From: a virus
Virus record (IMG/VR): IMGVR_UViG_3300008627_000014
Coordinates: 1-44,237 of that record
Length of the DNA stretch: 44,237 nt
Direction: 5' to 3' (one strand)
In this document: piece by piece, positions 38,369 to 44,237 of the stretch
Layout of the letters: the number at the start of each line of letters is the position of its first letter
How positions within the stretch are numbered: position 1 is the stretch's first letter
The notes under the pieces: generated by a model
Seen by the model: only the letters and a program-made list of their open reading frames with translations
Told to the model about the DNA's origin: nothing
The model's database searches: none
Program-made: the position numbers and the translations under genes

Positions 38369-38696
38369 GAACCCAAATAATTCTATCACCAAACTTCATT
38401 TTCTTTTTTACTTTTTCTAATAGTTTCTTTAGATTAGGTGGGTTACACTTATACTTACCATTAATATGATTCACTATTAGTTGACTGTCAGATACCAATA
38501 ATACCTTCTTTCTACTATAATTATTATTACAATATTCTATAGCATAGATTACAGCAAGGTATTCAAGTTCATTATTGGTAAGTGTATTTCCTTGTACACC
38601 ATTCCTTTTCTTAACAAAACTTCTATTAATTTGTGGGTCATGTATACATATAACAGAACCACGAGTACCACCGTCACAGAAAATAGTAGTAATCAA
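38322..38696 (-). CDS. RNase H-like protein
   Basis: 124 residues from TTG 38696. Type 1 RNase H motifs: FCDGGTRGS (Asp8), NNELEYLAVIYAIEY (Glu43) and LLVSDSQLIVNHI (Asp70). At the end, NLAGHHLE stands where the fourth acidic residue (usually A-D) is expected, with Gly/His instead. It would remove RNA from RNA-DNA hybrids such as primers. The start overlaps the upstream stop. Confidence 0.75.
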   Translation of the reverse strand: MITTIFCDGGTRGSVICIHDPQINRSFVKKRNGVQGNTLTNNELEYLAVIYAIEYCNNNYSRKKVLLVSDSQLIVNHINGKYKCNPPNLKKLLEKVKKKMKFGDRIIWVPREKNLAGHHLEKFY

Positions 38697-38812
38697 AATA
38701 TCAGTTTCTCATCATATGGTCTATATATTTTATCTATATTTGTAACAGGTATAGGGTTCATATCAATATCATCATGATTAAATTGTTTTTTATTACCACA
38801 ACCACAAATCAT
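38693..38812 (-). CDS. Micro-protein with CGC motif
   Basis: 39 residues beginning MICGCGNKKQFNHDD, then a charged tail. TGA overlaps the RNase H TTG start. Unknown. Confidence 0.4.
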   Translation of the reverse strand: MICGCGNKKQFNHDDIDMNPIPVTNIDKIYRPYDEKLIF

Positions 38813-39012
38813 CTTGCTTTCTCAGCCTCATCATCTGTAAGATAGTTTTTCTTATTTACTGAAAATTTTTGTACCATCATTTGAGGTGGTTCTCTGAACA
38901 TACTATGAATCGTCTTTATCATCAAATATGCCAACATTATCAATCCAACTGGCATGAATACAACTAACATCATACCCATCGTTATCCAAAGAAAAGTATC
39001 TAATTTTACCAT
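38809..39012 (-). CDS. Single-pass membrane protein
   Basis: 67 residues: a long hydrophobic segment at 7-33 rich in Met and Val, then a basic, soluble tail (KKNYLTDDEAEKAR). A TATA box lies about 25 nt ahead (near 39032-39043). Overlaps the next gene (ATGA). Confidence 0.55.
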   Translation of the reverse strand: MVKLDTFLWITMGMMLVVFMPVGLIMLAYLMIKTIHSMFREPPQMMVQKFSVNKKNYLTDDEAEKAR

Positions 39013-39075
39013 ATATCTTACATAGTTTTGCCATATATAAATAATATGGAGAGTAATATAAAAAGAAAGAGGGTG

Positions 39076-39243
39076 TTATTGGAAGTGTTTAAACTCAGTG
39101 TCGTCTGAGTGTTGTTCCTCACCTAGTAATCTCTTACAGGCATGATAGCAAACATCCCAACGGTCTTCTTTTGTATCTTCATATTTTTTAAGATAAAAGT
39201 CACGCAAGTCTTCCCATTGTTTTTTATGCAAGTCGTCTGTCAT
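39076..39243 (-). CDS. Hypothetical charged protein
   Basis: 55 residues (LHKKQWEDLRDFYLKKYEDT), with CYHAC in the middle that could bind metal with nearby His. Overlaps the C2H2 gene stop (ATGA). Confidence 0.45.
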   Translation of the reverse strand: MTDDLHKKQWEDLRDFYLKKYEDTKEDRWDVCYHACKRLLGEEQHSDDTEFKHFQ

Positions 39244-39413
39244 TTTCCACACCAACTACATTTAGGGTCAGGTATTTCACCATCTGCTTGTCTTCTTTCC
39301 AATATGGAATCGATTGAATTTTCTGGATGTGTTCTTTCATGTGCTAATATCGATTCTACTATTTGTGTCTGTCCCTCGAAAATTTCAGGACACCATTGAC
39401 AACTATATTTCAT
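39240..39413 (-). CDS. C2H2-type zinc-finger protein
   Basis: 57 residues: CQWCPEIFEGQ ... LAHERTH is a C2H2 finger like those of archaeal and viral DNA-binding proteins, with a second pair CSWC at the end. Coupled to both neighbours. Confidence 0.55.
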   Translation of the reverse strand: MKYSCQWCPEIFEGQTQIVESILAHERTHPENSIDSILERRQADGEIPDPKCSWCGK

Positions 39414-39547
39414 TACTTCTTCTTTGCATTTGCTTCTTTATATAAGTTTCTACAAGTGTCTCCACAATAAATTCTTTGTCTTCCTTTATATCTCCAAGGT
39501 AATTGTGTTTGGCAATTTATACAAAGTTTAGGTTCTGAGCTTTTCAC
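39413..39547 (-). CDS. Basic zinc-ribbon micro-protein
   Basis: 44 residues from GTG 39547; a TATA box (about 39563-39573) makes it leaderless. CINCQTQLPWRYKGRQRIYC, then GDTC: four Cys in a basic, aromatic frame, nucleic-acid-binding style. Confidence 0.5.
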   Translation of the reverse strand: MKSSEPKLCINCQTQLPWRYKGRQRIYCGDTCRNLYKEANAKKK

Positions 39548-39583
39548 TACTATTTAAACATGTATAAAGTATTTAAGTGTTGC

Positions 39584-40672
39584 TTATTCTATATCTTGTG
39601 TTTTATTTAATTTAGTCTTACCATAACCTAATCCGTAAGATGAATTTGATTTAGCAACACCAATTGTTTTACCGACATGATTCTCATTATCGTTGTCAGA
39701 ATTGAATCTTGTGTTATGAACTGAATTAAATGAGCCAGAATCACCTGTTCCCATTGAAGCATTCTCTTTCTCTACTTCTTCTTTACCGATATAAGTTTCA
39801 TCTTGTTTACCTTTACCCTCTTTTGCTCCTGCAATCATTGCAGTTGGCATATCACCTTTACCAGAACCGTCTTTATTTTCTACTTCAGGTTTTTTGTAAG
39901 AGTCTGGAACTTGCTCTGGTTCTTTAGTTGAAGTATTTGGTTTAAGATTATCATGTTTGAAATTTGATTCGTCATCAATGATGTCAACTGATTCATAGTC
40001 TTCATCACTGTCAAAATGTATTGATGTATCGATTCCCCCATATTTACCTTGTTCAAAGTTAGACTTTATAAGATTTACTATTTCTTGTGGCATATCTTCC
40101 CAATTTCTAGTAACGAATGAAAGTGGACATCTTGCTTTAGTTAGAATTTCTACTCTTTCATCTACTTCCATGTGAGCCCATGAACGTCCTTTAGAAAGGA
40201 TTTGGTCTACAAAGAATACATCGGAAATTTGAATATCTTGATATCCCCCTGTGTCTTTTCTAACAGTGAAAAATTCAGAGGTCATGGCATAAACTGTGCC
40301 TTGTCCTTCTTCTCCATTTAAGTAATATTTGATAGTATCATTTAATTGAACTTCTGCGATTTTGTTCTTGTCTGGCATCTTACTTTCTTTCTGTGGTGCT
40401 CCTATATAAGGTTCACTGTCTTTAGCACCATCTGCGTGTATATTTCGTACATTTAGACTGTCTTCCACGCTTTGAAACTTGTCTTTCTTACCATTTTCTT
40501 CATGTTCATCTTTAAATGCAGGAGTAGGATGTCTCCATCGTTCTTCTTCTGCTTCCCCTACTTCTTCAGCACTTACGTCAGTTGTAGGTGTAAAAACATG
40601 TCTGCCTTGCACTCGCTTCCATTCCCCTGATTCACCTTCTGGTGTCAGAATGCTTGGCTTCCTGAAAGGCAT
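39584..40672 (-). CDS. Large acidic protein next to terminase
   Basis: 362 residues, not recognised. Residues 1-95 are charged and disordered. A beta-rich module at about 103-160 (LNDTIKYYLNGEEGQGTVYA, then FFTVRKDTGGYQDI) could be SH3- or KOW-like, followed by a helical stretch (RWEDMPQEIVN-like) and a long Ser/Gly/Asn/Lys low-complexity tail. Its TATA box (40691-40703) lies inside the terminase end. It may be a minor virion or packaging-linked protein. Confidence 0.45.
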   Translation of the reverse strand: MPFRKPSILTPEGESGEWKRVQGRHVFTPTTDVSAEEVGEAEEERWRHPTPAFKDEHEENGKKDKFQSVEDSLNVRNIHADGAKDSEPYIGAPQKESKMPDKNKIAEVQLNDTIKYYLNGEEGQGTVYAMTSEFFTVRKDTGGYQDIQISDVFFVDQILSKGRSWAHMEVDERVEILTKARCPLSFVTRNWEDMPQEIVNLIKSNFEQGKYGGIDTSIHFDSDEDYESVDIIDDESNFKHDNLKPNTSTKEPEQVPDSYKKPEVENKDGSGKGDMPTAMIAGAKEGKGKQDETYIGKEEVEKENASMGTGDSGSFNSVHNTRFNSDNDNENHVGKTIGVAKSNSSYGLGYGKTKLNKTQDIE

Positions 40673-40690
40673 GATATATTTGTGTTATAA

Positions 40691-40703
40691 TCCTTTATAA
40701 AGT
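40691..40703 (-). promoter_or_regulatory. TATA box of gene at 40672
   Basis: Minus-strand AACTTTATAAAGG about 25 nt ahead of the ATG at 40672. Confidence 0.6.
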
Positions 40704-42097
40704 TATCCGAACAGATTTTCTTGAAGTTCTTTTGACATGGTTAATACATGCCATTGGTCTCCATGTGAGATTGCTAGGCATACAAGTGCTATTGCATCTG
40801 CATAATCGTCCTTACCATCTGATTTAATCTTCATAATACCTGTCTCTGTATACTCTCTTGACATAACACTGAACTGTTCTACTGCTGTTTGACCTATGTT
40901 TCTTATCTGATGTTTCTCAAATACAACTCTAAGTGATTTAAACATCTCTTCTTTTGCATGTAGTGAGAACATTTGTCCTCTTATTGGTATGCTTCTTTCT
41001 TGTGCTAAGTCTATTAATCCTCCCCCCAAACCTGTCTCATCTACATAACATATTTCAACATTCCATTTTTTTACCAAGTCTTCCATTCTTCCTGCTACAT
41101 CAACTACATTAGATTGAGACTCGTGTTCCATATGACATATTCTACCTATACCATTTTCATCAACTTCCATAACACAGTATACAGTTTCATCACGACCTGT
41201 TCTTGCAATATCTACACCCATATATCTACGGACTTGACCTTTTGGTTTATAATCATCTAATGCATCCATAAGCATTTCATGTGGAATTAAAGCATTACCG
41301 ATATCTAGGAATTCTCCCTCTACCTCAAGAGCATACTGTTCTTGTGTCATTGATTCTAAGAATGTCAAGTATTCGGGGTCGGCTGCAATCAACGGGTTGT
41401 CATATGACTTAACATGAAATTGTGTCCACTGTCCTTTTGCATCAACAACTTCACCATTAATCTTTTTAGACTTCATACACGCTTTGTAGAAATAACCTTG
41501 TTTAGAGAAAGGTGTAGACGTAAGCCAAATCCTAGCCCTAGTCGCAGCCCCTGCTGGAAACAATGCTCTTAATATTTCTTCTTTGATAAATGAACACTCG
41601 TCCACGATGATAACGTGAGGGGAATAACCCCTGACACTACTACCTGTTTCACCTGTAGCCTTTGTTGCAATATGAGTAACACCTTGGTCATTAAGCCAAC
41701 GTAGTCCAATTTCTGCTTGGGTATTCTTTACTACAAAACCTGAAAGAAATTCACTAGATGTTATGAGTGTTCGTATACGCTCATACATGATTTTTGCTTG
41801 GTCTTGTGTAGGTGCTACAATCAGAATGGTACATTCCTTGTCAACTGTATCCAATAATAGGGGGGCAAAAAAGGCAAAATGTATAGCCTTAATGGCAGTT
41901 GTCATTGTCTTACCAACCTGTCTACCAGACCTGTATACTATATATCTGTCAAATGAATCAGCATAGTTTTTGTTATAGTCAAATACTTTATGACCTAAGA
42001 ATTTCTCAGAAAAAGCACTAGGTTTCTCAACACATTCTACAAAATCAGAAACGAATTCTTCTCTTGCTTCCTTAATCTCATCAGGAGTCCTTGGCAT
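40703..42097 (-). CDS. terL: Terminase large subunit
   Basis: 464 residues. ATPase: Walker A YRSGRQVGKTMT (55-66), Walker B HVIIVDECSF (161-170) and coupling motif LTSTPF (192-197). Nuclease: GVDIARTGRDE (Asp296), YVDETGLGGG (Asp353) and DDYADAIAL (Asp430-434). It is the motor that packs DNA into the prohead through the portal and cuts it. The start overlaps the upstream TerS candidate by 17 nt. This gene proves the tailed-virus nature of the window. Confidence 0.95.
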   Translation of the reverse strand: MPRTPDEIKEAREEFVSDFVECVEKPSAFSEKFLGHKVFDYNKNYADSFDRYIVYRSGRQVGKTMTTAIKAIHFAFFAPLLLDTVDKECTILIVAPTQDQAKIMYERIRTLITSSEFLSGFVVKNTQAEIGLRWLNDQGVTHIATKATGETGSSVRGYSPHVIIVDECSFIKEEILRALFPAGAATRARIWLTSTPFSKQGYFYKACMKSKKINGEVVDAKGQWTQFHVKSYDNPLIAADPEYLTFLESMTQEQYALEVEGEFLDIGNALIPHEMLMDALDDYKPKGQVRRYMGVDIARTGRDETVYCVMEVDENGIGRICHMEHESQSNVVDVAGRMEDLVKKWNVEICYVDETGLGGGLIDLAQERSIPIRGQMFSLHAKEEMFKSLRVVFEKHQIRNIGQTAVEQFSVMSREYTETGIMKIKSDGKDDYADAIALVCLAISHGDQWHVLTMSKELQENLFG

Positions 42098-42617
42098 TAT
42101 CCATCAAATGTTTCTTGGCTGATAGTTCTTTGAATACTGATTTTATTAATCCATCCTTGTCTAATTCTGTGGTTTCTTTTACCTCCACGGAACCTGATAA
42201 TTCTTGCATTTGTTGCATGGTTTTCAAAAGCATATTCAGTTGTGATATAGTATTACGGTCAGGTATATTACCATCCATCTTCATTTGGGCTAGAGATATG
42301 ACTGTGTTCTCTGACATTATATGTATAAATTCTCCTAGTAATTTCTTTAAATCTTCAGGGTTACGTGTATCTAATTGTTCAATATATGAACTGAACTCGT
42401 CACGTATGGCACAAACAGCGTCCTTTTCATATTTAGGACATTTGCCATTACCTCCCTCATCTATTGCCTTGTAAATACAATTGTTACATTCGGCAGGGAG
42501 ACTGGCATTCTTAAAATGTTTCAATGAGTTATATGGTGATATTGTTTTTCTTTTATCTTCTGATACTTCTAGTTCTTTTTTTCCCTCGATTTTCTTAATT
42601 TTAAATATATCATCCAA
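42081..42617 (-). CDS. Putative terminase small subunit
   Basis: 178 residues just ahead of terL and overlapping it. Central Cys cluster CNNC...CPKYEKDAVC (43-69), then long helices with an oligomerisation look (LNMLLKTMQQMQELSGSVE). No helix-turn-helix is evident. TerS is inferred from position and size. TATA box at 42641-42650. Confidence 0.55.
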   Translation of the reverse strand: MDDIFKIKKIEGKKELEVSEDKRKTISPYNSLKHFKNASLPAECNNCIYKAIDEGGNGKCPKYEKDAVCAIRDEFSSYIEQLDTRNPEDLKKLLGEFIHIMSENTVISLAQMKMDGNIPDRNTISQLNMLLKTMQQMQELSGSVEVKETTELDKDGLIKSVFKELSAKKHLMDNAKDS

Positions 42618-42640
42618 TATAATACAATTGTTAATTCAAA

Positions 42641-42650
42641 GTATATAAAG
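42641..42650 (-). promoter_or_regulatory. TATA box of TerS-TerL operon
   Basis: Minus-strand CTTTATATAC about 25 nt ahead of the ATG at 42617. Confidence 0.65.
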
Positions 42651-42659
42651 ATAATGCTC

Positions 42660-42730
42660 CCTCGTTAAGGTAGCGAACCTCTTCTTTCATCTACGTGGGT
42701 CGAGACTAGCCTTTATACAGCGTGTCAGTT
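42660..42730 (-). ncRNA. Possible small RNA upstream of TerS
   Basis: A 198-nt gap holds no gene. On the minus strand a TATA box (CTTAAATATATATG, about 42748-42760) precedes GC-richer sequence with CTCG (42704-42707) pairing with CGAG (about 42663-42666) round an AGGT-TCGCT-ACCT hairpin. It includes TAAGGTAGCGAA, which resembles a 23S rRNA segment on the plus strand, probably by chance. A long leader is the simpler view. Confidence 0.3.
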
Positions 42731-42815
42731 AATTAAAGTTATCATCATATATATTTAAGTGTTATACAATCTTTCCTTTTCCTCACCATTTACTGAACGT
42801 TTAATCCAGTTGAAG

Positions 42816-43589
42816 TTAACACATAAAGTTTTCGGAGTATATACCAAATGTCTTACATAGAGGCATTACATTCAAAGCTATTGGTAGTCGTAATAATGCG
42901 TCATACTCATTATCTAATACATCCTGTTTCTTTATGTTACATTTCTCTAGGTTGTCTTTATATTGTTCTAGTATGTATTGTAGTTGTGATTTCATGTGTT
43001 TTCCTTTCTCCCCGAAGAACATAGATGTAGAACTGTTGTTTCGCCAAACTTCTGTCTTCTTAGATACTGCTGCTGAAATCCAAGCAGATGTATCTAACGA
43101 TTCAAACATTCTATTCTTAGCAATATACTTACCTTTAGCAAGTCCATGTAATTTAAGATTTCCGGGAAGTCTTCTTATTTGTTCTTCTGTTTCTATTCTT
43201 CCTTTTACCTCTCCTATACATACATAGTCATCAGGTTTAGGTTTCAATAACATTAGATGTTGTTGGTAGTTCTCTTGTAAAACTGGAAGTGTCCAATCTA
43301 TCCCCATCTCTCTCTCTTTTTCCAGATACTTCATAGTTTCTTTCATATCATAAAATACATCAAACTGTGTTGCATAATCATACTTATCCCTGTTATCCTT
43401 TAACCATTGGTGATAAAGTGTAGGGTCTTTTATATTAACGCCTGCTACAACGAATACTTTGTCAAAGTTATCACGGTATTTATCTATGCTAGCATATGCA
43501 TATTTGTGTGCTACCATCACATTTTTTACACCACAATCTATCAGAGCAGTTCGTGTGGCTAGGTTGTTTGCATTTAGAAATAATTTCAT
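42816..43589 (-). CDS. DpdA-like tRNA-guanine transglycosylase homologue
   Basis: 257 residues. It matches the phage group often called queuine tRNA-ribosyltransferase-like (DpdA). DWTLPVLQENYQQHL (98-112) is the 'PVLQ' strand, VCIGEVKGR (123-131) the glycine loop, LHGLAKGKY (147-155) the 'HG(F/L)' strand, and FESLDTSAWISAA (162-174) the family's S.D...W motif. It is shorter than cellular TGTs and lacks the zinc motif. DpdA enzymes insert 7-deazaguanine bases into DNA. Archaeal hosts make preQ0 for archaeosine, so the virus could rely on that supply; no synthesis genes are here. Confidence 0.7.
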   Translation of the reverse strand: MKLFLNANNLATRTALIDCGVKNVMVAHKYAYASIDKYRDNFDKVFVVAGVNIKDPTLYHQWLKDNRDKYDYATQFDVFYDMKETMKYLEKEREMGIDWTLPVLQENYQQHLMLLKPKPDDYVCIGEVKGRIETEEQIRRLPGNLKLHGLAKGKYIAKNRMFESLDTSAWISAAVSKKTEVWRNNSSTSMFFGEKGKHMKSQLQYILEQYKDNLEKCNIKKQDVLDNEYDALLRLPIALNVMPLCKTFGIYSENFMC

Positions 43590-43705
43590 CCTACTAATGA
43601 AACAATATGCTTACTTATATCCTTATGTATATCTGATGTATTTTTATCATCAAAGAATAATCCACATCTAAAACAGATGGAATATGCTCTAGTCTTCTTT
43701 TCCAT
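43586..43705 (-). CDS. Small C2H2-like zinc protein
   Basis: 39 residues: CFRCGLFFDDKNTSDIHKDI, then SKH give CxxC...H...H spacing. It overlaps the nuclease gene upstream and the DpdA-like gene downstream (ATGA), so it is co-expressed with both. Confidence 0.45.
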   Translation of the reverse strand: MEKKTRAYSICFRCGLFFDDKNTSDIHKDISKHIVSLVG

Positions 43706-44237
43706 ATGTGCCAAAACACTCCATAGCATACGGACAGAATCCATCACATAGATAGTTTCTAGTCCTTTCAGGTAGTTCTCCTGTCATTTTAAAGTGTTTC
43801 AAAGTATCCATATTCTCTTTTACCCACTTGTCGGTTTCTTCTATTTCATCAAGTTTGAAATATAATGGGTGTATCTTATCTCTATCTTCTTTAGATACTG
43901 AATTTGGTATATAAATTACACAACCATATTTAGAATCTATACCTAGGCATTTCTTTAATAAACTACGATAAACATTAATCTGTGTCATATGGATGGCATT
44001 AGGTTTCTTATCTCTTTTCTTGATAAAGTAATCTATACTTCCTGTTGTCTTTTTATCTGATATAACATATTGTCCATTTATTTCCATAACATCATCTACA
44101 CTTCCGTATAATATGTTTAGTTGTCTTGGGTCATCTTCTGGTATTAATTTGGCTTCTTCTAATGTTAATGCTTTTTCCTCCTCGAAATCATAAGCCAAAA
44201 AGACTTCATGTAATTCCGGTTTGGTTAGCATTGAATT
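43689..44237 (-). CDS. RecB/Cas4-like nuclease, 5' end cut by window
   Basis: At least 182 residues; the frame is still open at the window edge, so the start may be outside, though ATG 44231 is possible. GSVDDVMEINGQYVISDKKT holds the D...D-x-K core of PD-(D/E)XK nucleases of the RecB/Cas4 group. CDGFCPYAMECF near the C-terminus supplies three Cys of an iron-sulfur cluster; the fourth would lie near the N-terminus, perhaps beyond the window. Likely a DNA end-processing exonuclease. Confidence 0.7.
   Translation of the reverse strand, partial: NSMLTKPELHEVFLAYDFEEEKALTLEEAKLIPEDDPRQLNILYGSVDDVMEINGQYVISDKKTTGSIDYFIKKRDKKPNAIHMTQINVYRSLLKKCLGIDSKYGCVIYIPNSVSKEDRDKIHPLYFKLDEIEETDKWVKENMDTLKHFKMTGELPERTRNYLCDGFCPYAMECFGTYGKED

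Noticed and set aside
42663-42680. Fragment of 23S rRNA (TAAGGTAGCGAA)
   Set aside because: Only 12 nt match and the flanks do not follow rRNA; treated as chance.

Overview
The window looks like a large part of the genome of a tailed (HK97-fold, Caudoviricetes-type) virus of an archaeon. The virus calls rest on a TerL ATPase/nuclease, a portal, a prohead protease, a scaffold-like protein, a major capsid protein, and connector and tail genes. The archaeal calls rest on MCM and RadA genes, a GINS-like protein, AT-rich DNA, and TATA boxes placed 23-30 nt ahead of leaderless ATG, GTG or TTG starts. An ammonia-oxidising (Nitrososphaerota) host is my best guess, but no gene proves it. No tRNA, rRNA, CRISPR array, integrase or DNA polymerase was seen. 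Both ends cut through genes.

Layout. 1-12.4 kb is almost entirely on the minus strand and holds morphogenesis, read right to left: portal, small zinc proteins, a sulfotransferase-like gene, a membrane protein, prohead protease, scaffold, capsid, two small beta-rich proteins, head-tail connectors, tail terminator and tail tube (cut by the window edge). 12.4-15.5 kb is mainly plus strand: a metzincin-like protease, a second sulfotransferase and a candidate structured RNA. 15.5-18.7 kb holds small genes and two repeat-rich non-coding stretches (17.3-17.8 and 18.2-18.6 kb) that are my best candidates for a replication origin. 18.7-31.3 kb is one long plus-strand run of more than 40 small, mostly overlapping genes. 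Many are zinc ribbons under 60 residues. Among them are a 784-residue GHKL ATPase, a Gp88-family protein and a GINS-like protein.

31.2-44.2 kb is mainly minus strand: two PD-(D/E)XK-like nucleases, RadA, MCM, DNA-binding proteins, a metallophosphoesterase, RNase H, zinc proteins, a large acidic protein next to TerL, a TerS candidate, a DpdA/TGT-like enzyme and a RecB/Cas4-like nuclease. MCM, GINS-like protein, RadA, RNase H and the nucleases suggest that the virus supplies its own helicase and recombination functions and borrows the host polymerase. The DpdA-like protein suggests 7-deazaguanine modification of viral DNA using a host precursor, since no preQ0 synthesis genes are present here.

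Regulation is visible in the sequence. Many genes have their own TATA box. Three minus-strand promoters, in front of radA, the MCM operon and a candidate RNA, share a CCCCAACC box. Three plus-strand promoters (17.8, 18.7 and 22.1 kb) form a second family. The plus-strand gene run instead relies on GGAGG ribosome sites and stop/start overlaps.
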